Counted from the first letter of the stretch, positions 1-7,342 are shown. The stretch: 10,566 nucleotides of DNA from Methanomassiliicoccales archaeon PtaU1.Bin030 (GCA_002067635.1 MVRB01000073.1:1-10566); one strand, 5' to 3'. Numbers and translations are program-made. Notes: generated from the letters alone by a model not told the origin.

Positions 1-13
1 AGGGTCGCGGGGG

Positions 14-2218
14 ATGGTTTTGGTAGAATCAGTTACCCTAAAGGTGGAGAGCGCTCAGCACCAATCCGAGGTAGGTCTGGGACGGGCTCGGATAGACACT
101 CAAACGAGGAAAGAGCTCAACGTGGACATGGGGGATTTCATCGAGATAGTAGGCAAGAGGAGGACCGCGGCCAAGGTCTTCCGGGCCTCCAACGAGGACG
201 AGGGGAGGGGCATCATCTCCATCGATGGCATGATACGCTCCAACGCAGGGGTCAGCATCGGGGAGAAGGTGGTGGTGATGAGGGCCGATACCCAGCCCGC
301 GGCCAAGGTGGTGGTCGCGCCCAAGATCCCCCCTGGAAAGAGGGTGAGGTTCGGACAGGGGGTGGAGGAGCTGTTCAAGAAGGGGCTGACCAACCGCCCT
401 TTGGTCAAGGGGGACGCCATGATCATCCCCAACATCGCCCTGATGGGGGGTTTCCTGCCCTTCGTGGTCATCAGCACCGTACCCAGCGGAGTGGTGGTGG
501 TCGGCGGCCACACCGAGCTGGTGGTTAAGACCGAGCCCATCGAGGCCACCGAGGCCACCACTACATCGGTAACATACGATGACGTGGGCGGCCTGGAGGA
601 CGAGCTGAAGCGGGTACGGGAGATAATCGAGCTGCCCCTCAAGCACCCCGAGCTCTTCGACCGCCTGGGGATCGATGCTCCCAAGGGCGTGCTGCTGTAC
701 GGTCCGCCCGGCACGGGCAAGACGCTCATCGCCAAGGCCGTGGCCAGCGAGTCGGGGGCTAACTTCTACTCCATCCAGGGCCCGGAGATAATGTCCAAGT
801 ACTACGGGCAGAGCGAGGAGAAGCTCCGGGAGAAGTTCGAGGAGGCGGAGAAGACCGCCCCCTCCATCATCTTCATAGACGAGATCGATTCCATCGCGCC
901 GAAGCGCGAGGAGGTCATGGGCGAGACCGAGCGCAGGGTCGTAGCCCAGATGCTCACCCTGATGGACGGCCTAGGAGGCAGGGGGCAGGTCATAGTCATC
1001 GGGGCCACCAACCGCGAGGATGCCATAGACCCCGCGCTCCGACGGCCGGGGCGCTTCGACCGGGAGATCGAGATCGGGGTGCCCACCCTCAGCGGACGCA
1101 AGGAGATCCTGCAGATCCACACCCGGGGGATGCCGCTGTCATCGGACGTGGACCTGGACATGCTGGCCAACAGCACCCACGGCTACGTGGGGGCGGACCT
1201 GGCCTCCCTGGCCAGGGAGGCGGCCATGAAATGCCTCAGGCGCCATGTGCCGGAGTTCGAGCTTGACAAGCCCGTGCCGCCGGTGGTGCTGGAAAGGATG
1301 AGGGTCACACAGCAGGACTTCAAGGAGGCCCTCCTTGAGGTCGAGCCCTCGGCGATGCGGGAGGTGTCGGTGGAGATACCTGACGTCACCTGGGACGACG
1401 TCGGCGGCCTGGAGGACGTGAAGAGGATGCTGAAGGAGATGATCGAGCTTCCCCTGCAGGACCCCCAGTGCTTCACGCGCCTGGGCATAAAACCTGGTCG
1501 GGGAGTTCTGCTGTACGGTCCGCCAGGAACCGGCAAGACCCTCCTGGCCAGGGCAGTGGCCAACGAGTGCAAGGTAAACTTCATCAACGTCAAGGGCCCG
1601 GAGATCATGTCCAAGTGGGTAGGGGAGTCCGAGAAGGCCATCCGCCAGATCTTCAAGAAGGCCAAGCAGGTGGCCCCGGCCATTGTGTTCCTGGACGAGC
1701 TGGACGCGGTGGCGCCGAGGAGGGGCATGTCCAACGAGTCCAACGTCACCGAGAGGGTGGTGAACCAGCTGCTCACGTCCATGGACGGCTTCGAGTCCCT
1801 GGGCCGGGTCACGGTGGTGGCCGCCACCAACCGCCCGGACATCGTGGACCCCGCGCTCCTGAGGCCGGGAAGGTTCGACCGACTGGCCCTGGTCCCGGTA
1901 CCGGATGCGGAGGCGCGGAGGAGCATACTGAGGATCAACACCAAGGCCATGCCCCTGATGGGCGTGGACCTGGAGAGCGTGGTGGCCCGCACCGAAGGAT
2001 ACGTGGGGGCGGACCTGGAGGCCCTGTGCCGGGAGGCGGCCATGGTGGCCATGAGGGAGTCGCGTGACGCCGACAAGATCACCATGAGGCACTTCGACGC
2101 AGCCCTGAAGACCATACGCCCATCGTCCAGCAAGGACGTCATGAAGTGGTACGAGAACTTCGCGCGTTCTATGGAGAACCTGCCCCCCAAATGGCAGGAC
2201 CCTGGTGTGTACCGCTGA
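14..2218 (+). CDS. Cdc48/VAT-type AAA+ ATPase (p97 homologue)
   Basis: Hexameric cytoplasmic protein unfoldase, 734 aa, close to the usual length of archaeal VAT. Seen in the sequence: an N-terminal substrate-binding region (about residues 1-185), then two AAA+ modules. D1 has Walker A GPPGTGKT at 230-237, Walker B IIFIDEID at 285-292 and arginine fingers R344/R347. D2 has Walker A at 502-509, Walker B IVFLDELD at 557-564 and fingers R617/R620. Pore-loop segments read SKYYG in D1 and SKWVG in D2. The last three residues, VYR, fit the HbYX motif that archaeal Cdc48 and PAN use to dock on the 20S proteasome, so delivery of unfolded substrates to the proteasome is the likely role (inference). 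The N-terminus aligns with VAT near the ATG at 14, but the frame is open to the left edge, only 13 bases away, so an upstream start cannot be excluded. It converges with the next gene, leaving 4 bp between the stops. Confidence 0.97.
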   Translation: MVLVESVTLKVESAQHQSEVGLGRARIDTQTRKELNVDMGDFIEIVGKRRTAAKVFRASNEDEGRGIISIDGMIRSNAGVSIGEKVVVMRADTQPAAKVVVAPKIPPGKRVRFGQGVEELFKKGLTNRPLVKGDAMIIPNIALMGGFLPFVVISTVPSGVVVVGGHTELVVKTEPIEATEATTTSVTYDDVGGLEDELKRVREIIELPLKHPELFDRLGIDAPKGVLLYGPPGTGKTLIAKAVASESGANFYSIQGPEIMSKYYGQSEEKLREKFEEAEKTAPSIIFIDEIDSIAPKREEVMGETERRVVAQMLTLMDGLGGRGQVIVIGATNREDAIDPALRRPGRFDREIEIGVPTLSGRKEILQIHTRGMPLSSDVDLDMLANSTHGYVGADLASLAREAAMKCLRRHVPEFELDKPVPPVVLERMRVTQQDFKEALLEVEPSAMREVSVEIPDVTWDDVGGLEDVKRMLKEMIELPLQDPQCFTRLGIKPGRGVLLYGPPGTGKTLLARAVANECKVNFINVKGPEIMSKWVGESEKAIRQIFKKAKQVAPAIVFLDELDAVAPRRGMSNESNVTERVVNQLLTSMDGFESLGRVTVVAATNRPDIVDPALLRPGRFDRLALVPVPDAEARRSILRINTKAMPLMGVDLESVVARTEGYVGADLEALCREAAMVAMRESRDADKITMRHFDAALKTIRPSSSKDVMKWYENFARSMENLPPKWQDPGVYR

Positions 2219-2222
2219 GCGC

Positions 2223-3182
2223 TCACGAGCCCCAGGACAGGCAGTCCCACATCTCCCCGTCCTCGCGGAACATGGGGCCAAGCGGCCCCTCCGTGCCCAG
2301 CATGCCCCCCCAAATGCCCCCCGGCTCACCCCAGTGGCCCTGGAACAGCAGCCACCCGGGAACGGCCCCGTTCCACTCCTCCCCGATGGGCACCAGGACG
2401 TAGTCCTGGGGCTCCCACCGTTCCCCGGACCCATCTATCTTGTCGCCCGCGATGATGCTCCTGGTGCCGGGGAAATAGTTAGCGTGGCTGCCGCGGGAGA
2501 CTATCACCACCGGGTGGGTCCCGTTCTCCGCATCCACGCCCTCGTCCCAATCCTCCCGTCCGAAACCATGGTGCTGGCTCAGGACCGCCCGTTGGGGTTC
2601 TAGGTCTTCCCTGTCGAGCACCACCTGCACCATCTCCCAGTCCCCCTCGTGGGAGTTGAAGGTCCCGAGGTTGAAGACGTAGAACATCCAGTACTGCAGG
2701 GCGACCTTGCCGTCCCCCTCCGTGACGCGCACGTACACCGTGGGCTGGACGATCGATATGTCGTTCTCGTAGGCGGTTATGACCCCCATGTCATCGCCCG
2801 ATCCCTTGTAGTTGTCGAGGTAGGTGCCCCGGCCGGCCAAGGACAGTTCATCGGAGATGGGGTTCTCCACTATTATCGTCCGCCCGCGATCGGTGAGGTG
2901 CGACCTCCCTATGAAGTACTCCGCCTCCGAGGGGAAGGTCCTCTCCTCGACGGAGAAGCGAAGCACTGGGGAATAGGTCATGGCCAGCTCCCATCTCTGG
3001 TCCTCGCTCAGGGGATCCCAATCGCCGCCTGATGAAGGGGCCCTCTCCCAGTACACGGCCAGGGCTGATGCTGACAGCACGAGCAGGGCGAGCCCCAGGG
3101 CTGTGAGCCAGAACCTCTGTGATGGCTCACCCGCGGTCGAAGCGGCAACTACGGGCATGGGTGCTAGGCGAGCAAGCTTCAT
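2223..3182 (-). CDS. Membrane-anchored Vps62/DUF946-like protein
   Basis: A 319-aa protein with one hydrophobic segment (about 25-45) after a short N-terminal tail, and then a large polar domain. The domain carries signatures I associate with the Vps62 (DUF946) family: YSPVLRFS near 70, FPSEAEYF at 83-90, HEGDWEMVQV from 178, SQHHG near 205, and SRGSHANYF at 229-237. The conserved histidines and acidic residues in these motifs could bind a metal or form an active site, but no biochemical role is established for the family in archaea. The likely topology is a signal anchor with the domain outside the cell (inference). It lies 52 bp downstream of the ATP-grasp gene on the same strand, so cotranscription is plausible. 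The ATG at 3182 has only a weak ribosome binding site; Met9 is an alternative start. The family call is from motif memory, not from a search. Confidence 0.72.
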   Translation of the reverse strand: MKLARLAPMPVVAASTAGEPSQRFWLTALGLALLVLSASALAVYWERAPSSGGDWDPLSEDQRWELAMTYSPVLRFSVEERTFPSEAEYFIGRSHLTDRGRTIIVENPISDELSLAGRGTYLDNYKGSGDDMGVITAYENDISIVQPTVYVRVTEGDGKVALQYWMFYVFNLGTFNSHEGDWEMVQVVLDREDLEPQRAVLSQHHGFGREDWDEGVDAENGTHPVVIVSRGSHANYFPGTRSIIAGDKIDGSGERWEPQDYVLVPIGEEWNGAVPGWLLFQGHWGEPGGIWGGMLGTEGPLGPMFREDGEMWDCLSWGS

Positions 3183-3234
3183 CGCCGGGCATCGCTAGGG
3201 GTTGGCATCACTTAAGGATGATGCTAGGATCTCC

Positions 3235-4113
3235 TCAGAGCTCATTGGCCAGATAGCGCACTATCCGCTCGTAGACCTCGGGATTGCGGGCGTCCTCGCC
3301 ACCGGCGTCGATGTTGGGATTATCGTTCACCTCGATGACGACGTACTCGCCGTCGACCTCCTTTATGTCCACACCGTACAGGCCGTTCCCTATGGCCCTG
3401 GAGGCCCTTACGCCTACCTCCAGCAGTTTGGGGTCCGCCAGCCTCGGGTCGACGGCCTCGATCTTGGCCCAGACGATGTGCCCGTTGTCGTTGCGCTGTA
3501 TCTTCCAGGAGTCCCCGGGCATCACGTACTTGCAGACGAAGAGCACCTGGCCGTTGAGAGTCGTCACCCTCCAGTCGAAACGCGAGGGGATGAAGCGCTG
3601 CACGACTATCTCATCCGCTCTTCGGAAGTACTTCCTGGCGGTCTCCTGGAACGCGTGCACGCTCTCCACCTTGTCCACGTGCATGGAGAAGGACGTGTGC
3701 GGCGCCTTCAGGATCAGCGGGGTTCCCAGCTCCCCGAAGAGGCCCTCCATCGTCCTTCTGTCCAGCTCCCTTTTTCCAATGAACCGGGTCTCGGGGATCT
3801 TTATGCCAGCGCGGAGAAGGTGCATGTACATGTTTATCTTGTCGCAGCAGATGATGATGGAATCGGGATCGTCGATGACCCTCATCCCATGGAGCTCCGC
3901 CATCCTGGAGGCCACGTAGGCGGCGTTGAGCGGATCGGTCAGGGAGCGGATGAACAGGGCATCGAAGGAGGGGATGCGGTCGATGTCCTGACGGTACACG
4001 TACTCCATCCGGTGGCCCAGCTGATGCGCCGCCAGCTTGAAGTTGACCAGGGCGGTCATCTCCTCGGCCCGGGAGGTGGTGTAGCGCTCCACAAAACAGG
4101 CTATATCTGCCAT
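3235..4113 (-). CDS. RimK-type ATP-grasp ligase (partner of RLAN protein)
   Basis: An ATP-grasp enzyme of 292 aa. The family activates a carboxylate as an acyl-phosphate and couples it to an amine, typically joining amino acids or extending peptides. Seen: a pre-ATP-grasp region with FIRSLTDP; the segment DDPDSIIICCDKINMY, where the central domain usually begins; the ATP-binding strand LILKAP; EIVVQRFIP in the adenine-binding strand; and a C-terminal metal-binding motif EVNDNPN at 261-267, followed by GGEDARNPEVYERIVRYL. That ending resembles RLAN-linked RimK ligases (EVNDNPN...G.ED) more than ribosomal RimK or LysX. The start at 4113 has a good site (AGGAAGG about 7 nt upstream) and lies inside the end of the RLAN gene (13 bp overlap), which suggests translational coupling. 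In many organisms the two parts form one chain. The substrate is unknown. Confidence 0.88.
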   Translation of the reverse strand: MADIACFVERYTTSRAEEMTALVNFKLAAHQLGHRMEYVYRQDIDRIPSFDALFIRSLTDPLNAAYVASRMAELHGMRVIDDPDSIIICCDKINMYMHLLRAGIKIPETRFIGKRELDRRTMEGLFGELGTPLILKAPHTSFSMHVDKVESVHAFQETARKYFRRADEIVVQRFIPSRFDWRVTTLNGQVLFVCKYVMPGDSWKIQRNDNGHIVWAKIEAVDPRLADPKLLEVGVRASRAIGNGLYGVDIKEVDGEYVVIEVNDNPNIDAGGEDARNPEVYERIVRYLANEL

Positions 4114-4706
4114 TCGTTCGCCTTCCTCAGCAGCTTAAGCTCCTTGGAGCCAAGCTCATGCAGCGGGCATGAGGTGATGGCGCTGAGCATGATCTTGCCG
4201 TCCTCGATCACCCGTATGTTGCATATAGGGAGGTGGAACAGGTCCCATACCTTGCCCGCGATGTCCTGCACGGCGTCGCAGGTCGCGGTCCCCATCACGC
4301 ACTTGTACTCGCGGATGGCCACGTCGTCCGTGATCTTCTGGACGCACATGGCGTACTTGAAGTTGCGGGTCATGGACTTGGCGATGCGCTTAACATGGCC
4401 TGATCTGTAGACCACGCTGTGCCTCTTCATGAAAGGGTTCATCGGATACACGATGCATGGAGGCTCGAAGATGTCGTTGGTTATGTAGTGCTCGGGAACG
4501 GGTATCCCCGCGGCGCTAGCCCTCGCCATGCACAGGGGCACCACGTAGGCGTCCAGCGACTCCTTGATGGTGGGGTACACCTTCACACCGGCGATTTCCG
4601 CCTCCACGCTCCCGTAGTGGCCCTCGCTCATGTACCGGTAGTCGCCAACGATGTTGACGAAGGCGCTCCCGTTCTCCTGGGCCGACCATTTCTCACGGCC
4701 TAACAG
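4101..4706 (-). CDS. RLAN-domain protein (RimK-like ATP-grasp N-terminal domain), probable CTG start
   Basis: A separate protein matching the RLAN domain, normally found fused in front of RimK-like ATP-grasp domains and proposed to help make or attach peptides. The first in-frame ATG is at 4631 and would give 176 aa. However, the conserved RLAN core (NIVGDYRYMSEGHYGS, followed by AEIAG and P.IKESLDAY) begins upstream of that ATG, so the ATG falls inside the motif. The frame stays open upstream to a TAA about 39 codons away and contains no ATG, GTG or TTG. A CTG at 4706 is preceded by GGTGA with a 4-nt spacer, and a TATA-like box lies a suitable distance further upstream; I therefore place the start there (201 aa). 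An alternative is the ATG at 4717, out of frame, joined by an indel. It ends with TAG inside the ATP-grasp gene. Function is not established. Confidence 0.72.
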   Translation of the reverse strand: MLGREKWSAQENGSAFVNIVGDYRYMSEGHYGSVEAEIAGVKVYPTIKESLDAYVVPLCMARASAAGIPVPEHYITNDIFEPPCIVYPMNPFMKRHSVVYRSGHVKRIAKSMTRNFKYAMCVQKITDDVAIREYKCVMGTATCDAVQDIAGKVWDLFHLPICNIRVIEDGKIMLSAITSCPLHELGSKELKLLRKANEWQI

Positions 4707-4745
4707 CTTCTCACCATCCCTTCCGCCTCGATTACCGATTCTGGA

Positions 4746-4752
4746 TTAATAC
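4746..4752 (-). promoter_or_regulatory. TATA-like box for the RLAN operon
   Basis: On the minus strand this reads GTATTAA in an AT-rich stretch. Initiation about 25 nt downstream would fall near 4722-4726, just before the GGTGA site and the CTG at 4706. The placement supports translation starting near 4706-4717 rather than at the ATG at 4631. Confidence 0.4.
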
Positions 4753-4972
4753 ATTTGTTTCCCAATTCATATTCCAGTATCAGTGCTGCCCAGGAGACCC
4801 AGCTCCTCCCGCTCAGGGACCGCATGGGCCCCAGGGCCTCCGTCCGATCCTCCACGGGGGTCCGCACTAAGGCAGGAGGGTGCGCCCATAGCGTTCCATC
4901 GAAGGATACAGGCCGTATGATCTCTACCTTTCACAGATGATGCTGGCCAATGCTCGACCACAGCGCGATAGA

Positions 4973-4982
4973 TTATTATATT
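4973..4982 (+). promoter_or_regulatory. TATA box for the PRC-barrel gene
   Basis: TTATTATATT lies about 55 nt before the ATG at 5034. Initiation would be expected near 5003, leaving a leader of about 30 nt. It stands out as AT-rich against its surroundings. Confidence 0.5.
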
Positions 4983-5033
4983 GACAACCTATTGCATACA
5001 CCAGTCGTACCAAAGCTCACATGGGATGGTTGA

Positions 5034-5279
5034 ATGCGAAAATTCATTACTGAGCTCAAGGGAAAGACCGTAATGACCAACGATGGGCAGATCCTCGGCA
5101 TGATCGAGAACTTTTTGGTGAACACCTCGTCCGGGGATATCCAGAACGTGCTGGTAGTACCTGCTGAGGAGGTGGAGACCAGGCTCTACAAGACCGACCC
5201 CCAGGGACGCTTGGTCCTCCCGTTCAGCGAGATGAGGGCGGTGCGGGACGTCGTGGTCATGTCCGTCTCCAACGCCTGA
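5034..5279 (+). CDS. PRC-barrel domain protein
   Basis: A small soluble protein of 81 aa that is a single PRC-barrel domain, a six-stranded beta fold also found in RimM and in photosynthetic reaction centre H subunits. Seen: an opening ELKGKTVMTNDGQILGMIEN, typical of archaeal stand-alone members, then a GDIQNVLVVPAEE strand pair, an acidic loop, and a closing LVLPFSEMRAVRDVVVMS. Archaeal genomes often carry several such short proteins. They are suspected of binding RNA or partner proteins, but no specific role is known. It is monocistronic, with its own TATA box upstream and a hairpin 14 bp after the stop. The Shine-Dalgarno site is weak (GGATGGTTGA just before the ATG). Confidence 0.9.
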   Translation: MRKFITELKGKTVMTNDGQILGMIENFLVNTSSGDIQNVLVVPAEEVETRLYKTDPQGRLVLPFSEMRAVRDVVVMSVSNA

Positions 5280-5293
5280 GAGAGAACGCCCGT

Positions 5294-5312
5294 AGGGGGC
5301 CTGGGGCCCCCT
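5294..5312. terminator. Hairpin shared by convergent genes
   Basis: A perfect 8-bp inverted repeat, AGGGGGCC and GGCCCCCT, with a 3-nt TGG loop. It sits in the 43-bp gap between the PRC-barrel stop and the convergent MsrB stop. Pyrimidine-rich DNA with several short T runs follows on the plus strand (5325-5349). Archaeal termination relies mainly on T tracts, so the hairpin could instead stabilise 3' ends. Confidence 0.5.
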
Positions 5313-5322
5313 TCCGAACCCC

Positions 5323-5787
5323 TTACTTTCTCTTTTGCTTCTTCATCTTCCTGCTTGGGAAGAAGATCATGGCGCCCGAGTTTATGCAGTACCTCAGCCC
5401 GGTCATCTGAGAGCTATCATCGCACACGTGGCCGAGATGCCCCCCGCAGCGAGCGCAGGACACGGCGATGCGCCTCCTACCGAACCGTACCTCCAGGCTG
5501 GTCTCCACCGACTCCCCTCCGCAGGGAGAGGAGAAGCTGGGCCAACCCGTGCCGGAGTCGAACTGGTTCTCGGACAGGAACAGCTCGTTCCCGCATCCAG
5601 CGCATACGTAGGTCCCGATGTCGTGGTTGTTCCAATACTGGTTCACAAAAGGTCTCTCGGTGCCGTTCTGCCGCAGTATGCGGAATTGATCTGCGGTCAG
5701 GCTCTCCCTCCATTCCTCTACAGACCTTACAATCCTTCCCCTGGAGCCCGTATACATTGAGGGGGTACGGGGTCTCCACCTATTCAT
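5323..5787 (-). CDS. msrB: Peptide-methionine (R)-S-oxide reductase MsrB
   Basis: Reduces the R form of methionine sulfoxide in oxidised proteins. The length of 154 aa is normal for a single-domain MsrB. Seen: zinc ligands in two CxxC pairs (C62/C65 and C111/C114), substrate-site residues GTGWPSF at 79-85, GHLGHV at 116-121, and the catalytic cysteine C134 in LRYCINS. Extra cysteines at C89 and C122 could serve as the resolving cysteine, but this cannot be settled by reading. The usual DGPxPTG before the catalytic strand is here DSSQMTG, a mild departure. The start at 5787 has GAGGG with a short spacer overlapping the Elp3 stop, 8 bp upstream; Met11 is a weaker alternative. It is the last gene of the operon. 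The C-terminus is a lysine/arginine-rich tail (KMKKQKRK). Confidence 0.95.
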   Translation of the reverse strand: MNRWRPRTPSMYTGSRGRIVRSVEEWRESLTADQFRILRQNGTERPFVNQYWNNHDIGTYVCAGCGNELFLSENQFDSGTGWPSFSSPCGGESVETSLEVRFGRRRIAVSCARCGGHLGHVCDDSSQMTGLRYCINSGAMIFFPSRKMKKQKRK

Positions 5788-5795
5788 CTTTACCC

Positions 5796-7331
5796 TCAGA
5801 ACAATCGCTTTTCCATGTACGCTCCGCTCTTGAAATAGCCTATGGACCGGTAGTAGTTGCGGACGCCTACCCCGCTAGTGACCCTGACCGACCTGCATCC
5901 CTCCTCCCGCGCCCTCTCCTCGGCGAGGGCCACAAGCCGCTTGCCGTGGCCGTGGTGCTGCCATCCCTCGCCCTGCTGGCTTATGGGCGCCATGAGCCCG
6001 AACACTTTCAGCTCCCGTATGCTGGCCACGGGGCCGTCCCCCGTGCGCAGGCGCACGTATCCGATGAGAGCGTCCCGGTCCTTGATGTCCAGGGACACGA
6101 AGTGCTCCTGGCCTCCTGAGGCATCGTAGCGGATCTCGCTGATCGATATGTCCTCGGGACCGTAGTTCCTGACGCCCATGAGGCCGACCTCCCGGCAGCG
6201 GATGCATCGGCACCTGTGGCCCTGGGACCTCATGCGTTCCCTTATCAGCTCTCGCAGGTGCCCCTTGTCCACCCCCGCCTCGATCAGCGGCACCGGTATG
6301 TCCCTCTGTATGCGCTGGATCCTCACCCACGGCGGCACGTACCGTTTCATCTCCGCCATGACCTCCGCCGCCTCCTCTGTGGTGTACGGACGGTACTCGC
6401 CGCTGGACCACATGTCGAACAGCTTGGTCCCCTTGACCACCAGGGTGGGGTACAGCTTCAGCATGTCCGGACGGAAGTCCGGGTCCTCGAAGGCCCGACG
6501 GAAGCTGGCCAGGTCCTTTTCGGGGGAAGAGCCGGGCAGGCCGGGCATGAGGTGATAGCACACCTTGAGACCGTGTCGCTTCGCCGTACGGGTCCCGTCG
6601 ATCACGGCCTGCAGGCCGTGTCCGCGGTTGACCGCCATCAATATGCCATCGTCCAGTATCTGGACCCCCATCTCCACCCGGGTCATGCCCATGGACATGG
6701 ACATCTCCACCTGCTGCTCCGTGAGAGCGTCCGGCCTGGTCTCTATGGTCATGCCGATGCAGCGGTGCGGCGCTCCCTCATTGAGGCGCTGCGCCTCCTC
6801 CAGGTTCGCGGACGGGGAACGGTTCAAGGCGTCGAAGCAGCGTTTTACGAACTCCTCCTGGTAGTCCTGGGGGCGGGAGGTGAAGGTGCCGCCCATGATT
6901 ATCAGGTCGATCTTGTCGGTACCGTGGCCGATGGCCTCAAGCTGCTCGATGCGTCCCCGCACCTGCTCGTAGGGGTCGAAGTCGAAGGACGCCCCCCTCC
7001 GGGCCGCTGGCTCCTTACCAGTGTACGATTGCGGGGACCCGCTCTCCACCCCGCCGGGGCAGTAGATGCACTTGCCATGGGGGCAGGGGGCGGGGGAGGT
7101 CATCACTGCCACCACCGCCACTCCGGACAGCGTGCGTACTGGCTTGCGGCGAAGCAGTTCCTGAACCTTAGGCCGGTCCTCTTCGCTGACCGATGCCAGT
7201 ATCTCGGAGTTGCGCGGCACGCCCGGAAGACCGTACTTCCTGCACAGGGCGATCTTGGCCTGCTGCAACCTCTCCTTGTTCTCGATCTCCCCGTCCAAGA
7301 TCATCCTGACGAGGTCCTCATGAAAGCCCAA
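5796..7331 (-). CDS. elp3: Elp3, tRNA U34 carboxymethyl synthase (radical SAM / GNAT)
   Basis: Archaeal one-protein Elongator, 511 aa, which uses SAM radical chemistry and acetyl-CoA to place a carboxymethyl group on wobble uridine 34 of tRNA. Seen: an N-terminal basic helical region, a radical-SAM cluster motif CX4CX2C at C83, C88 and C91 (CPHGKCIYC), the glycine-rich IIMGGTFTS segment, a second cysteine group CRCIRC before the linker, and a C-terminal GNAT domain with the acetyl-CoA loop QHHGHGKR at 458-465 and the closing NYYRSIGY. All domains are present. The start is a TTG at 7331 with AAGGTG 5 nt upstream; the frame is closed by a TGA shortly before, and the first in-frame ATG (Met10) would trim the conserved N-terminus. 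It begins 15 bp after the stop of the small upstream gene, so cotranscription is very likely. Confidence 0.96.
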   Translation of the reverse strand: MGFHEDLVRMILDGEIENKERLQQAKIALCRKYGLPGVPRNSEILASVSEEDRPKVQELLRRKPVRTLSGVAVVAVMTSPAPCPHGKCIYCPGGVESGSPQSYTGKEPAARRGASFDFDPYEQVRGRIEQLEAIGHGTDKIDLIIMGGTFTSRPQDYQEEFVKRCFDALNRSPSANLEEAQRLNEGAPHRCIGMTIETRPDALTEQQVEMSMSMGMTRVEMGVQILDDGILMAVNRGHGLQAVIDGTRTAKRHGLKVCYHLMPGLPGSSPEKDLASFRRAFEDPDFRPDMLKLYPTLVVKGTKLFDMWSSGEYRPYTTEEAAEVMAEMKRYVPPWVRIQRIQRDIPVPLIEAGVDKGHLRELIRERMRSQGHRCRCIRCREVGLMGVRNYGPEDISISEIRYDASGGQEHFVSLDIKDRDALIGYVRLRTGDGPVASIRELKVFGLMAPISQQGEGWQHHGHGKRLVALAEERAREEGCRSVRVTSGVGVRNYYRSIGYFKSGAYMEKRLF

Positions 7332-7336
7332 AAAAG

Positions 7337-7342
7337 CACCTT
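7337..7342 (-). promoter_or_regulatory. Ribosome binding site fixing the TTG start of elp3
   Basis: Minus-strand AAGGTG with a 5-nt spacer to the TTG at 7331. No comparable site precedes the in-frame ATG at codon 10. Confidence 0.55.

Larger units (their letters stand above)
4718..5033. other. Divergent intergenic region
   Basis: About 316 bp between the divergent RLAN and PRC-barrel genes. Both edges are AT-rich and carry TATA-like boxes. The middle (about 4785-4930) is GC-rich, unlike a typical archaeal intergenic region. It holds two short overlapping ORFs on opposite strands (4755-4940 + and 4767-4961 -) whose products resemble nothing I know. I see no tRNA, no complete C/D-box signature (one AGATGATG but no convincing D box) and no strong hairpin. 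It may hold an untranslated RNA or a gene remnant. Confidence 0.5.

Noticed and set aside
1139..2434. Long minus-strand ORF of 431 codons opposite the Cdc48 gene
   Set aside because: It mirrors a strongly conserved gene in GC-rich DNA; the product is rich in Gly, Arg, His and Pro with no recognisable motif.
4101..4103. TAG stop of the RLAN gene as a possible pyrrolysine codon
   Set aside because: Reading through gives a short proline-rich tail that soon meets TGA, with no family similarity; overlap with the ATP-grasp gene explains the TAG as a normal stop.
3202..4410. Plus-strand ORF of 402 codons across the ATP-grasp and RLAN genes
   Set aside because: An antisense shadow: the opposite strand encodes recognisable ATP-grasp and RLAN motifs, and this product shows none.
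4755..4961. Two short overlapping ORFs on opposite strands in the intergenic region
   Set aside because: No recognisable domain, no convincing ribosome site, and the two overlap; kept only as a note on an odd GC-rich stretch.
4920..4965. Possible C/D-box small RNA (AGATGATG near 4935)
   Set aside because: No matching D box (CTGA) at a proper distance and no terminal stem.
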